64,000 nt of DNA from Bradyrhizobium sp. Ai1a-2 (GCF_000426245.1 NZ_AUEZ01000039.1:19080-83079); one strand, 5' to 3'. Positions 42,287 to 51,629 are shown, counted from the stretch's first letter. The notes: generated by a model from the sequence alone, not told the origin. Numbers and translations are program-made.

Positions 42287-42877
42287 ATGGATCGGACCAC
42301 CCGCCCGCTTGTGATCGTGGCCGCCTTCGCCGGCAGCCTGGCGGTCGGGCTATTGCTGTTGTTCTGGACCATGGGCGGCTTGCGCAGCATGAGCACGCCG
42401 GCGGCGATCGGCGGCCCGTTCCAACTCACCGACCAGGTCGGCCAGACCGTCACCGACAAGAGCCTGAAGGGCAAGCCGACCCTGATCTTCTTCGGCTTCA
42501 CCCATTGCCCCGACGTCTGCCCGACCTCGCTGTTCGAGATTTCCGAAGTGCTGCGGGCGATGGGCACGGACGCCGACAAGGTGAACGCCTATTTCGTCTC
42601 GGTTGATCCGGAGCGCGACACCGCGGCGGCGATGAAGGACTATCTGTCCAGCTTCGACCCGCATCTGAAGGGCCTCACCGGCGACCCTGATGCCATCGCC
42701 AAGGTGCTGTCGGCCTACCGCGTCTATGCCAAGAAAGTCCCGCTGAAGGACGGCGACTACACCATGGACCACACCGCGCTGATCTATCTGATGGACCGCG
42801 ACGGCAAGTTCGTCTCGCCCTTCAACCTCAAACGCTCGCCGGAAGAGGCCGCGGCCGACCTCAAGCGCTACCTTTGA
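42287..42877 (+). CDS. SCO-family copper chaperone
   Basis: A 196-residue membrane-anchored thioredoxin-fold protein. It has an N-terminal helix (PLVIVAAFAGSLAVGLLLLF) and then the metal motif CPDVCP in FFGFTHCPDVCPTS. A conserved His follows in DHTALIYLMD. SCO proteins deliver copper to the CuA site of cytochrome c oxidase and act as thiol reductases. It starts at ATG 42287. It follows a small membrane protein by 21 bases. Confidence 0.93.
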   Translation: MDRTTRPLVIVAAFAGSLAVGLLLLFWTMGGLRSMSTPAAIGGPFQLTDQVGQTVTDKSLKGKPTLIFFGFTHCPDVCPTSLFEISEVLRAMGTDADKVNAYFVSVDPERDTAAAMKDYLSSFDPHLKGLTGDPDAIAKVLSAYRVYAKKVPLKDGDYTMDHTALIYLMDRDGKFVSPFNLKRSPEEAAADLKRYL

Positions 42878-42884
42878 ATCGCCA

Positions 42885-42990
42885 CTAGAGCGTTTTCGAG
42901 CGAAGTGGATACCGGTTCGCGTGAAGAAAACGCGTCAAATCAAGAATCTAGAGCTTCGGTTCTGATTCAATCAGAACCGAAATGCTCTAG
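42885..42990. repeat. CTAG-bounded repeat, copy E (most complete)
   Basis: This is the clean 106-base form: CTAGAGCGTTTTCGAGCGAA, GTGGATACCGGTTCGCGTG, AAGAAAACGCGTCAAATC, and CTAGAGCTTCGGTTCTGATT with the inverted AATCAGAACCG, ending AATGCTCTAG. It lies between SCO and the next binding-protein gene. Confidence 0.9.
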
Positions 42991-43053
42991 GCCCTCGCAT
43001 CATGCCCCGGATGGTCTATAAGCCCCTCCAATTCCGCAACATTGCCCGGCCAA

Positions 43054-43974
43054 ATGCCAGATCAGACCGCCTCGCTCGACATCTCCCGTGCTATCCGCGC
43101 CATCGCCGGATGGCTGGTTGCAGCGGCGTTGGCTGTCTGTAGCAGCGCGGCGATCGCACAAACCCCGCAGCCGCAAACCCCGCAGCCGAAGCCACCTGTC
43201 GAGGCGGCGCCGCAGGCGGTGCCCGGTTTCTGGGATCCGCGGCGGCGGCCGGAGCGGCCGGACCTGTCGCGCCTCACCGTGATCCGTTTCCTGACCGAAA
43301 CCGATTATCCGCCGTTCAACTTCACTGGCCCCGACGGCAATCCGGCCGGCTTCAATGTCGACCTGGCGCGGGCGATCTGCGACGAGATCAAGGTCACCTG
43401 CACCATCCAGATGCGCCGCTTCGAGACGCTGGTGGACGCGCTCGCCACCAACCGGGGCGATGCCATCATCGCCTCGATGGCGGTGACGCCGCAACTGCGC
43501 ACAAGGGTCGATTTCTCCGATCCCTATTACCGCGCGCCGGCCCGCTTCGCGTCACGGCGCGACACCGTGCTGCCGGAAGTGCGGCCGGAATATCTGGAAG
43601 GCAAGAAGGTCGGCGTCGTCGGCGGCACCGCGCACGAAGCCTATCTGAAGGCGATGTTCACCGACGCCGAGGTCCACGCCTATCCCAATGACGATGCGCT
43701 CAGGCAGGCGCTTCGCCGCGGCGAGGTCGATTTCATCTTCGGCGATGCGATCGCGCTCGCGTTCTGGATCAACGGCACGGATTCGGCCGAATGCTGCGCC
43801 TTCTCGGGCGGCCCCTTCGTCGAGAGCCGCTTCTTCGGCGAGGGCGTCGGCATTGCCGTGCGCAAGGGCAACGACCTGCTCCGGCAGGCGTTGAACTGGG
43901 CCCTGTTCCGGCTCTGGGAAAAAGGCCGCTACACCGATCTGTGGCTGCGCTATTTTTCCGTCAGCCCGTTCTGA
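43054..43974 (+). CDS. Family 3 extracellular solute-binding protein
   Basis: A 306-residue periplasmic binding protein of the amino acid type. A signal peptide ends near residue 37 (AAIAQ), followed by a Pro-rich spacer (QPQTPQPKP). The first lobe has FLTETDYPPFNFTGPDG and GFNVDLARAICDEIKVTC. The second lobe has GKKVGVVGGTAHEAYLKAMF and RRGEVDFIFGDAIAL. It starts at ATG 43054; the frame is open from an upstream TTG. No ABC permease lies nearby, so this is an orphan binding protein. It is 61 bases before lysK. Confidence 0.9.
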   Translation: MPDQTASLDISRAIRAIAGWLVAAALAVCSSAAIAQTPQPQTPQPKPPVEAAPQAVPGFWDPRRRPERPDLSRLTVIRFLTETDYPPFNFTGPDGNPAGFNVDLARAICDEIKVTCTIQMRRFETLVDALATNRGDAIIASMAVTPQLRTRVDFSDPYYRAPARFASRRDTVLPEVRPEYLEGKKVGVVGGTAHEAYLKAMFTDAEVHAYPNDDALRQALRRGEVDFIFGDAIALAFWINGTDSAECCAFSGGPFVESRFFGEGVGIAVRKGNDLLRQALNWALFRLWEKGRYTDLWLRYFSVSPF

Positions 43975-44035
43975 CGCCGTCATTTTGCATTTTGCTGCAG
44001 AGGCCGTTAGTTTCCGCGGCCTTGGAGACCCCCTG

Positions 44036-45676
44036 ATGTCCGTGATTGACCTTGCCGCAAGCCCGAGCGACCTGCGTGCGCTCGCCGAACAATCCAACGC
44101 CTGGCCGTTCGAGCAGGCGAAAGCGATTGTCGCGCGGCTGAAAAAAACTCCGAAGGACGAGGTCCTGTTCGAGACCGGCTACGGCCCGTCCGGCCTGCCC
44201 CATATCGGGACCTTCGGCGAGGTCGCGCGCACCACCATGGTGCGCCACGCCTTCCGCGTGCTCACCGAGGACAAGATCAAGACGCGCCTGCTCGCCTTCT
44301 CCGACGACATGGATGGCCTGCGCAAGGTGCCGGACAATGTCCCGAACAAGGAACTGCTGGAGCAGCACCTCGGCATGCCGCTGACGAAGGTGCCGGATCC
44401 CTTCGGCACGCATCCGAGCTTCGGCGAGCACAACAATGCGCGGCTGCGCGCTTTCCTGGACCAGTTCGGCTTCGACTACGAATTCGCCAGTTCGACCGAC
44501 TACTACACCTCGGGCCGCTTCGATGCCGCGCTGCTTCGGATGCTGGAGCGGATCGAGAAGGTGATGGCGATCATGCTGCCCTCGCTCCGCGAGGAGCGCG
44601 CCGCGAGCTATTCGCCGTTCCTCCCGATCTGCCCGCGTACCGGGCTCGTGCTCTACGTTCCCGTCACCGCGCATGACGCCAAGGCCGGCACCATCTCGTA
44701 TGAAGACCCCGAGACGAAGGAGAGCGTCACGGTCCCTGTCACCGGCGGCCGCTGCAAATTGCAGTGGAAGCCGGATTGGGCGATGCGCTGGTATGCGCTC
44801 GGCGTCGACTATGAGATGGCCGGCAAGGACCTGATCGATTCGGTGAAGCTGTCGGGCAAGATCTGCACCGCGCTCGGCGGCACGCCGCCGGAAGGCTTCA
44901 ACTACGAGCTCTTCCTGGACGAGAAGGGCCAGAAGATCTCGAAGTCGAAGGGCAACGGGCTGACGATCGACGAATGGCTGCGCTATGCCTCGCCGGAATC
45001 GCTGTCGCTGTTCATGTACCGTGAGCCCAAGGCGGCAAAGCGGCTTTACTTCGACGTCATCCCGCGCAATGTCGATGAATATCAGCAGTTCGTCGACGCC
45101 TTCCCGCGCCAGGAAGGCCGGCAGCAATTGCAGAATCCGGTCTGGCACATCCACTCCGGCCATCCGCCGAAGGTGGACATGCCCGTCACCTTCCAGCTTC
45201 TCCTGACGCTGGTGTCGTCGTCGAATGCGGAGAATGCCGACACGCTGTGGGGCTTCATTGGCCGCTATCGTCCGGGTGTGACGCCACAAACGCATCCGAA
45301 GCTGGATGCAATGGTCGGCTACGCCATCAACTACTACCGCGACTTCGTTGCGCCCACGAAGCAATTCCGCGAGCCGACGGAAAGCGAGCGTGCCGCATTG
45401 CAGGATTTGCGCGATGCGCTGTCCAACATGCCGCCGGGCTCGACCGCGGAGGATATCCAGAACGTGGTCTACGAGATCGGCCGCCGCGAGCCGTTCCTCG
45501 ATCCCGTGAAGAAGGGCAAGGACGGCCGCCCTGGCGTCTCGCTCGACTGGTTCAACATGCTCTACCAGGTCCTGCTCGGCCAGGAGAAAGGCCCGCGCTT
45601 CGGCTCCTTCGTCGCGGTCTACGGCATCCAGAACGCGGTCAACATGATCGACGGCGCTCTGGCAAGGTCGTCGTAG
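44036..45676 (+). CDS. lysK: Lysyl-tRNA synthetase, class I
   Basis: A 546-residue class I lysyl-tRNA synthetase, the type found in archaea, spirochaetes and alphaproteobacteria. It attaches lysine to tRNA-Lys. The HIGH-type motif reads PSGLPHIGTFGE, and the KMSKS-type motif reads QKISKSKGNG. The C-terminal half is the alpha-helical cage for the anticodon stem. It starts at ATG 44036. It converges on the carbonic anhydrase gene, with two repeats in between. No class II LysS is in this window. Confidence 0.95.
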   Translation: MSVIDLAASPSDLRALAEQSNAWPFEQAKAIVARLKKTPKDEVLFETGYGPSGLPHIGTFGEVARTTMVRHAFRVLTEDKIKTRLLAFSDDMDGLRKVPDNVPNKELLEQHLGMPLTKVPDPFGTHPSFGEHNNARLRAFLDQFGFDYEFASSTDYYTSGRFDAALLRMLERIEKVMAIMLPSLREERAASYSPFLPICPRTGLVLYVPVTAHDAKAGTISYEDPETKESVTVPVTGGRCKLQWKPDWAMRWYALGVDYEMAGKDLIDSVKLSGKICTALGGTPPEGFNYELFLDEKGQKISKSKGNGLTIDEWLRYASPESLSLFMYREPKAAKRLYFDVIPRNVDEYQQFVDAFPRQEGRQQLQNPVWHIHSGHPPKVDMPVTFQLLLTLVSSSNAENADTLWGFIGRYRPGVTPQTHPKLDAMVGYAINYYRDFVAPTKQFREPTESERAALQDLRDALSNMPPGSTAEDIQNVVYEIGRREPFLDPVKKGKDGRPGVSLDWFNMLYQVLLGQEKGPRFGSFVAVYGIQNAVNMIDGALARSS

Positions 45677-45697
45677 AATGGCATGCCTGCCGTGGCG

Positions 45698-45784
45698 GGG
45701 GTGGGGCGAAGCGCAACCCGGGGGACCTTCATGGGCCGCAACTTCTTCTGCCCCGGATTACGCTTCGCTCTATCCGGGCTACGC
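45698..45784. repeat. GTAGCCCGGGTGGAGCG-family repeat, copy 2 (diverged)
   Basis: GGGGGTGGGGCGAAGCGCAA, then CCCGGGGGACC, and the return GATTACGCTTCGCTCTATCC with GGGCTACGCG. The outer arms are less perfect than in copies 1 and 4. Confidence 0.75.
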
Positions 45785-45819
45785 GACTGGCTTGTTTCTC
45801 GTAGCCGCGTAGTAGAATG

Positions 45820-45902
45820 CGTAGGGTGGGCAAAGCGCAGCGTGCCCACCACTCCTTGCAGCGCTCTTGATGGTGGGCACGCTGCGCTTTGCCCACCCTA
45901 CG
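45820..45902. repeat. GTAGGGTGGGCAAAGCG-family repeat, copy 1
   Basis: The arms CGTAGGGTGGGCAAAGCGCA and GCGTGCCCACC return inverted, exactly, ending GCCCACCCTACG. The perfect arm is about 30 bases. It lies between the convergent lysK and carbonic anhydrase genes and should form a stable hairpin in both transcripts. Confidence 0.92.
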
Positions 45903-45908
45903 ACTGGC

Positions 45909-46664
45909 TCAGCTCGACTGCAGCACGTAGCGGCGATTGTCCTGTTGTACCGGGCGTGCGTTCATCGGATAGAGCTTGGCGAAGGCTGCGACATCGGCTG
46001 CCGCGACCTGGATCGGGTCGGTCAGCACCAGCCATTCGACAACTTCCGAACAGGGCGGCGTCGTCAACGAGCCGGAGTAGCGGTAATAGCCGAGCTTCGC
46101 CGGCAACAGCGCGTTCGGATAGATGCTGCCATCTGCCTTCACCGCCGGTCCCTCCTTCGCGGGCATGGTGGCGACGATCTTGCCGAAGCTCGCATTCGCC
46201 TTGCCTTCCTTCATCAGCACGCCGATCACCGCCAGCGCGCCGGAATCGGCGCGATGGACGAAATGCGCCTCCATCGGAAAATTCTTGCCGCCGACCAGAT
46301 GTTCGCTCGGCCGGTGGAAATGAAGCTGCACCAGCTTGTAGGTGGTATCGCCGAGCTTGAGCGTGCTGCCCTCGGCGAAGTTGAGCTGAATGGTGTGCCC
46401 GTTGTTGACGATGGTGTCGGCGGTCTTGCCCCAGGCAAGCTTCAGTGCCGGCAAACGCGACTTGATGGGCGAAGTAATGTCGATCGGCGATTGCTGCGAT
46501 CCAACAGCGCACGCTTTGCTGCCGGTGTCCAGCTCGCCCCATTTGCCCGGCCCTGCCTCTCCCTCATAACCCCAGTGTACGCCTTCCGCGGCAAGGCCGG
46601 TGGTTGTGCAGAGCGGGCAAACTGCAAGTCCGGCCAGTGCTTTCAGTAAATGTCGACGGTCCAA
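45909..46664 (-). CDS. Alpha-type carbonic anhydrase
   Basis: A 251-residue alpha carbonic anhydrase, which hydrates CO2 to bicarbonate. Its start carries a Tat-like motif (DRRHLLKALAGLAV), so it is probably exported folded to the periplasm. Zinc ligands lie in LVQLHFHRPSEH (two His) and EAHFVHRAD (the third). SLTTPPCSEVVEW is the conserved substrate-pocket segment. The start is TTG at 46664, with GGGGGCT upstream; I see no in-frame ATG or GTG close by. It converges on lysK. Confidence 0.9.
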   Translation of the reverse strand: MDRRHLLKALAGLAVCPLCTTTGLAAEGVHWGYEGEAGPGKWGELDTGSKACAVGSQQSPIDITSPIKSRLPALKLAWGKTADTIVNNGHTIQLNFAEGSTLKLGDTTYKLVQLHFHRPSEHLVGGKNFPMEAHFVHRADSGALAVIGVLMKEGKANASFGKIVATMPAKEGPAVKADGSIYPNALLPAKLGYYRYSGSLTTPPCSEVVEWLVLTDPIQVAAADVAAFAKLYPMNARPVQQDNRRYVLQSS

Positions 46665-46757
46665 GTGAGCCCCCAGGGTTTGACGAAGGATTCTGCAATA
46701 TCCGATTCCAGGTAAACGTCAGGTTGCAAATGGTGGCGCGGCAATGACAGCCGAGGT

Positions 46758-46842
46758 CGTAGGGTGGGCAAAGCGCAGCGCGCCCACCATCACGAGCAGT
46801 GCAAGGAGCGGTGGGCACGCTACGCTTTGCCCACCACCCTAC
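46758..46842. repeat. GTAGGGTGGGCAAAGCG-family repeat, copy 2
   Basis: The arms CGTAGGGTGGGCAAAGCGCA and GCGCGCCCACCA return as GGTGGGCACGCTACGCTTTG and CCCACCACCCTAC. The right end provides the stop codon of the ketopantoate reductase gene (46839-46841). Confidence 0.9.
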
Positions 46843-47771
46843 CGCTTCGCATCGCGTAGCCCGTCGCTGGTCGCGCGCAGCAGGGTCAGCAAGAGGCCGT
46901 TGAGCGGCGTCGCCACGCCATGTCGTTCACCGGCCGCGACGATCGCGCCGGTGAGCGCGTCGGCTTCGAACGGCCGGCCGGCGAGGCGATCGAAATACAT
47001 CGAGGTGCCGGCGTCGGGCGGATAGGTCAGCAGCGTCGCCAGCATTCGCTTGGCCTCATCTGCCTCGAGGCGAGCGCCGTCGGCGCGTCCGACGGCAACA
47101 GCTTCTTCCAGGATGGCAAGGCACAGCGCCTTGACGTCCTCGCGTCGGAACACCGCCTGTCGCAGCAGGGTCAGCGCGGTGATCGGATTGGCGACCGCGT
47201 TGATCAGGAGCTTTCGCCAGGCGAGCGTAGTGAAGTCGTTGCTGCGTAGCACCCGCATGCCGGTTCCTTCGAGCAGGGTTTCGAACGCCCGCCCGTCCGC
47301 ATCGTCTGCGACGGTGAACTCATAGTCGCCGGCACGTCGGAAGCGAACGCGATCCGGCGCCAGCCGCTCGCCGTTGTAATAGACGAGCGTGGGCACGATC
47401 GACGCGTGCCCGGCCAGGGGCGCCAGCCGCTCCTTGTGCCCGATGCCGTTCTGCAGGACCGCGACCCGCGTGTTGGCGCCGCAGAGTTTTGCAAGCCACG
47501 GTGCGCCTGAAGGCGTGTCCTGCGCCTTGGTGCAGAACAGCACCCAGTCGACTGGCATGGCCTGCTGCGGATCGGTCAGGGCGCGAAGCGGAACATCGAT
47601 TGTGCCTTCCGCTCGCTCGACCACGAGACGATCGAGCGGCCGCCGGACGCAGGCGACGACCTCGTGCCGGTCGGCCGCGCGCAACAGGCCGGCGATGATG
47701 CCGCCGATGCTTCCGAGGCCGACGACGGCAATGGTCTTGCGATCAGGGTTTCTTTCAGTGCCAGCAGTCAT
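46839..47771 (-). CDS. 2-dehydropantoate 2-reductase family protein
   Basis: A 310-residue NADPH-dependent reductase of the ketopantoate reductase family, which acts in pantothenate (CoA) synthesis or on related 2-oxo acids. The nucleotide motif is VVGLGSIGGIIAGLL, the catalytic Lys is in the WRKLLINAVANPI segment, and the C-terminal helix bundle is typical. It starts at ATG 47771. The stop TAG lies inside a repeat, so the last few residues (RDAKR) may be repeat-determined. Many genomes carry several paralogues, so panE is not claimed. Confidence 0.85.
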   Translation of the reverse strand: MTAGTERNPDRKTIAVVGLGSIGGIIAGLLRAADRHEVVACVRRPLDRLVVERAEGTIDVPLRALTDPQQAMPVDWVLFCTKAQDTPSGAPWLAKLCGANTRVAVLQNGIGHKERLAPLAGHASIVPTLVYYNGERLAPDRVRFRRAGDYEFTVADDADGRAFETLLEGTGMRVLRSNDFTTLAWRKLLINAVANPITALTLLRQAVFRREDVKALCLAILEEAVAVGRADGARLEADEAKRMLATLLTYPPDAGTSMYFDRLAGRPFEADALTGAIVAAGERHGVATPLNGLLLTLLRATSDGLRDAKR

Positions 47772-48008
47772 CCGTGACGGGTCTCCTCATTCCCACTGTA
47801 GGGCGAACATTGCCGGCTTTGCCAATGCAAACTGTGTCGACCCGCGTTGTTCTATCCAAAACATGCTGCCATCTGCCGCCAGTGAGCCATGCGCGCTCCG
47901 CGAAATCGGGATGGTTGGTGTACGGTAATTTCAATCGGAGCGACGGCAATTTGAGTTAGACTGCCGCGATAACAAGCCGCCAGCACAGGCGTGCAAGGGA
48001 GGATCAAC

Positions 48009-48791
48009 ATGCAGTTCAGGGTTTCACCGGATACGCTTACCGATCAGGGCGCCGCAGAGTGGCAGGCCCGCGTCGATCTCGCCGCCGCGCACCGGCTCGC
48101 CTTCATCCAGGGTTTCAGCGAGGGCATCTTCAACCATCTGACCCTCGTGGTGCCCGGCAGCAGCGACCGCTACTACCAGATTCCATTCGGCACGCACTGG
48201 TCGGAGGTGACGGCTTCCTGCTTCATGGAAGTCGGCATCGACGATGCCGAGATCAAGCGCGGCGAGGGCGAGGTCGAGCGCTCCTGCTATTGCATCCACG
48301 CCCCGATCCACAAGGCGCTGCCGCAGGCGAAGGCGGTGTTTCACACCCACATGCCGTTTGCCAGCGCGCTGACCCGGCTCGAGGATCCCCGCATCAAGGA
48401 GATCGGACAGACCGAAGTCGGGATGGCCGGCGAGATCGCCTATGACGAGGAATATACCGGCCCGGCGCTCGATCCCGCCGAAGGCGCGCGGCTCGCAACG
48501 GTGATCGGCGACAAGACGATCCTGTTCATGGCCAACCATGGCATCTCGACCGTCGGCGAAACCGTCGCGGAGGCCTATGACCGGCTGTATTACATCGAGC
48601 GCGCCGCGCAGGTGCAGATCTACGCGATGTGGACCGGACAGCCACTGAAGAAGCTGCCTGCTCCCGTGGTCGAAAAGACGATGCGCGATATCGGCGGCAC
48701 CAGCCTCTACAAGGGCCCAAGCCCGGCGCAGCGACACTTCGATGCGCTGAAGCGCATGCTGGACCGCAAAGAGCCAGACTACGCGACGTAA
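48009..48791 (+). CDS. Class II aldolase/adducin-family protein
   Basis: A 260-residue zinc aldolase-fold protein. AVFHTHMPFASALTRLED holds two metal-binding His residues, and ILFMANHGISTVGE holds the third. Members cleave or epimerise phosphorylated sugars, but many stand-alone copies have other, unknown substrates. It starts at ATG 48009, with GGGAGG upstream. It is divergent from the ketopantoate reductase gene across 237 bases with no other gene. Confidence 0.86.
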   Translation: MQFRVSPDTLTDQGAAEWQARVDLAAAHRLAFIQGFSEGIFNHLTLVVPGSSDRYYQIPFGTHWSEVTASCFMEVGIDDAEIKRGEGEVERSCYCIHAPIHKALPQAKAVFHTHMPFASALTRLEDPRIKEIGQTEVGMAGEIAYDEEYTGPALDPAEGARLATVIGDKTILFMANHGISTVGETVAEAYDRLYYIERAAQVQIYAMWTGQPLKKLPAPVVEKTMRDIGGTSLYKGPSPAQRHFDALKRMLDRKEPDYAT

Positions 48792-48821
48792 CGTTAGGCG
48801 TACGCGATACTGCATCCAAGC

Positions 48822-48905
48822 CGTCATTGCGAGGCGCGAAGCGACGAAGCAATCCATGTCTCCGCGAGTGGAGGCATGGATTGTTTCGCTTCGCTCGCAA
48901 TGACG
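48822..48905. repeat. CGTCATTGCGAGG palindromic repeat, copy 2
   Basis: CGTCATTGCGAGGCGCGAAG with CGACGAAGCAATCCATG, returning as CATGGATTGTTTCGCTTCGC and CTCGCAATGACG. It is nearly the same as the copy at 21842. It lies between the convergent aldolase and NADH dehydrogenase genes. Confidence 0.9.
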
Positions 48906-48935
48906 GCGTCGTCGCGTTCTTGAAAGGCCGCGCCC

Positions 48936-50147
48936 CTACGATCGCACGGCCGGAGGCGCCTGCGGCGTTGGTGCGCCCGCCGCTAGAATCTCTGCACGAT
49001 TGCCGGTCCGCGGCGGATAGATCCGCACGTGATTGATCGTCTGCTTGGTCAATTTCGCAGCAGCCCCGCTGGTGCGCACCTGGCGGTCCCATCCTTCCGT
49101 GTACAAGGCTCCCCACGCGCCGAGGTCGAGCACGGTGACATACCAGTCGATATGAATCGGCAGCATCGGCTGCCCGAACAGGTCGGCCACGACGTTGTGG
49201 CCTGCGAAGCGCCCCATCGGTCGGGCGAACTGGCAGGACATCACGGAGGGGCGGACGCCATCCACGAAACTGCAGGCGACGTCGCCGGCAGCAAAGACAT
49301 TCGCTGCACCGGTCACGCGCATGAACTGATCGACGATGACGCGACCATATCGGTCCCGTTCAACATCAAGCGTCTCAGCCAGCGGACTTGCGCGCATGCC
49401 CGCGCACCACACGACCGTCTGCGTGGGAATGATCTCTCCTGAGCTGAGTACGATCGCGTTCGGCTCGACAGCGGCAACCTTTACGCCCAGGCGCGTTTCG
49501 ACGCCGGCCGCCGACAGCGCCTCGTTGATGACCGGGCGCGCGTTATCGCCGATCGTGACGCCAACCGCGGGGTTGGGGTCGATGAGAATGATGCGTCGCT
49601 CGCCGGTTACGCCGGCGCGATCGAGCTTGTCCGGCATCTCGGTCACGACTTCAATTCCGGTGAAACCGGCGCCGACCACGACCACTGTGGCGCGCGCTTC
49701 CGATGGCGCCTCTTCGCCGAGCGCCGCGAGATGCGCGTCGAGCCGGACTGCCGCCGCATAGGTATCGACGTCGAAGCCGTTGGCGGCGAGGCCGGGAATC
49801 GCAGGCCGCGACAGTTCGCTGCCAAGCGCCAGAACCAGCCGATCGTAAGTCAAGATCTCCGGGCCGTCGCTCGTTGCAACCGTCACCTGTTGCTTGACCG
49901 GATCAATCGCCTGCACCTCGGCAACCCTGTGCGCGACGCCGATAGGGTCCAGCAGTCCGGCAAGCGGGATCGCCGCCTCGCTCAGGTCGACCTCGTAATT
50001 GCGGACGCGGATGTTGTGGTAGGGATTGCGGTCGATAACAAGGATCTCGACCTCGGCGGATTGCCCGATCTCATCGAGCTTGCGCGCAGCGCCAATGGCA
50101 GCCCAGAGGCCGGCAAATCCCGCACCGAGGACAATAATGCGCGCCAT
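48936..50147 (-). CDS. NADH dehydrogenase type II-like flavoprotein
   Basis: A 403-residue FAD/NAD-dependent oxidoreductase of the NDH-2 type. The FAD motif is ARIIVLGAGFAGLWAAI and the NADH motif is TVVVVGAGFTGIEVVTEM. VFAAGDVACSFVDG is the FAD-binding GD segment. The C-terminal GALYTEGWDRQV region is a likely membrane association site. NDH-2 moves electrons from NADH to quinone without pumping protons. It starts at ATG 50147, with GGAGGGG upstream. The gene is isolated. Confidence 0.88.
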   Translation of the reverse strand: MARIIVLGAGFAGLWAAIGAARKLDEIGQSAEVEILVIDRNPYHNIRVRNYEVDLSEAAIPLAGLLDPIGVAHRVAEVQAIDPVKQQVTVATSDGPEILTYDRLVLALGSELSRPAIPGLAANGFDVDTYAAAVRLDAHLAALGEEAPSEARATVVVVGAGFTGIEVVTEMPDKLDRAGVTGERRIILIDPNPAVGVTIGDNARPVINEALSAAGVETRLGVKVAAVEPNAIVLSSGEIIPTQTVVWCAGMRASPLAETLDVERDRYGRVIVDQFMRVTGAANVFAAGDVACSFVDGVRPSVMSCQFARPMGRFAGHNVVADLFGQPMLPIHIDWYVTVLDLGAWGALYTEGWDRQVRTSGAAAKLTKQTINHVRIYPPRTGNRAEILAAGAPTPQAPPAVRS

Positions 50148-50306
50148 TTCCCCTCCGAGCTCCGTCAGTGAGATTGTCCTGAACCGGCGCGGCAATCAAG
50201 CCGGGCGAGCCGGCGCATTTCCCCTGTCGGGGCGCGTACCCATAAATCGGTTACTTGACCGTGCGGCGCTCGTGGGAGCGGCTCGAAGAGCCGAGACCGC
50301 GGATGC

Positions 50307-51629
50307 CTAATCTTCCCTAAGCCGCTCGCCCTCGCGAGTGCTGCCGCGCCGGCCGGCCGGCGATATCCTGAGCACGCTCAATGTTGCGCCAAGCAGCGCG
50401 AATCCCACGCCTGTGAACAGCGCGAGCTGGGTGCCGCTCGTCGGATCGCGATTGAGACACAGCGCGGCGAGCGTTGCGCCGGTCGTCATACCGAGCCCGC
50501 GCGCGATGCCTTGCATTCCACTCGCGCCACCCGAACGTTCGCGTGGTGTGGCGGCAATCATGGTGCGATTGTTGGGAGTCTGGAACATGCCGAACCCCGC
50601 GCCGCAGAGGAGCATACGCCAGACCACGTCGAGCAGTGTGGGATGGTCCGGAATCATCGCGAGTGCGCTGAGACCGATCGCCAGCAGGACCAGGCCGACG
50701 CCACACAGCAGGCCCGCCGAATAGCGTTCGACCAGATGTCCAGCGATTGGCGCGGCAATAGCGACGCCGATCGGCCAGGGCGTGACCATGAGACCGATCT
50801 CGACCGCCGAATAACCGAAACGAGTCGCGAAATAGAATGGAATCGCGGTGAGCGCCAGCATCTGACTGCAAAAGGAGGCGATCGAGGTCGCGGCCGATAG
50901 TGCCACTACGGGAATGCGCAAGAGATCGATGGGCAGCAGCGGCGAAACCGTATGTGTCTGCCGGTAGACCAGCAGAACGCAGGCGACTGCCGCGACGAAA
51001 AATTCCACCAGACAGACCGGCAGGGCCACGCCATGTCCTGCGCAGTCGATGGCGGCGATGCCGAGGCCGAATGTGACGGCGCTAAGGACAGCGCTCGGCC
51101 AATCGAACTTGTGCGCTGCGGGCTTCGTGTGCGGCAGTGAGCGTACGCCCAGCATCAAGATCAAAAGCCCAAGCGGAACGTTGACGGCAAACAAATAGGG
51201 CCAGGTAGCGACCGACATGATGCCGGCGGCGACCGTAGGGCCGACTGCCGAAGACGTCGCGACCACCATCACATTGAGTCCGAGGCCGCGGCCGAGCTGG
51301 GCTCGCGGATAGATGAAGCGGACCAGCGCCGTATTGACGCTCAGCAAGCCGGCCGCGCCGAAACCCTGCAGGATACGGGCCATGGTGAGCAGCGGCAGCG
51401 TGTGCGACAGCGCGCAGATTGCGGACGCTGTTGTAAACAGAGCAAGTCCCGCCAGATAGACGCGTCTATAGCCGGCGATGTCGCCGAGCGAAGCGAGTGG
51501 AAGCAGCGAAATTGTGATCGCTAATTGATAGCCGTTGATGATCCAGATCGAGAGGGCGGGGCTCGCGTTCAGATCCTTGGCTATAGTCGGGAGCGCGACA
51601 TTGACGATCGTGCTGTCGATCACAGCCAT
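50307..51629 (-). CDS. MFS transporter (DHA2 type), probable 5' frameshift
   Basis: A 440-residue drug/proton antiporter of the EmrB/QacA type. DSTIVNVALPTIAKDLNASP is the helix-1 signature and ARILQGFGAAGLLSVNTALV the helix-4 one. The first ATG, at 51629, would lose the first half of helix 1. The same frame upstream encodes YLAILTIALGLV but contains no ATG, GTG or TTG before a stop at 51755-51753. A start at 51694 in another frame gives MSTAYPQHS and would join helix 1 after one lost base near 51668. Function is therefore in doubt. It may be a recent pseudogene. Confidence 0.75.
   Translation of the reverse strand: MAVIDSTIVNVALPTIAKDLNASPALSIWIINGYQLAITISLLPLASLGDIAGYRRVYLAGLALFTTASAICALSHTLPLLTMARILQGFGAAGLLSVNTALVRFIYPRAQLGRGLGLNVMVVATSSAVGPTVAAGIMSVATWPYLFAVNVPLGLLILMLGVRSLPHTKPAAHKFDWPSAVLSAVTFGLGIAAIDCAGHGVALPVCLVEFFVAAVACVLLVYRQTHTVSPLLPIDLLRIPVVALSAATSIASFCSQMLALTAIPFYFATRFGYSAVEIGLMVTPWPIGVAIAAPIAGHLVERYSAGLLCGVGLVLLAIGLSALAMIPDHPTLLDVVWRMLLCGAGFGMFQTPNNRTMIAATPRERSGGASGMQGIARGLGMTTGATLAALCLNRDPTSGTQLALFTGVGFALLGATLSVLRISPAGRRGSTREGERLRED

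Noticed and set aside
47772..48008. Possible small genes on either strand between ketopantoate reductase and aldolase
   Set aside because: Frames of about 60 residues on both strands are mutual complements without ribosome sites or domain-like pattern.
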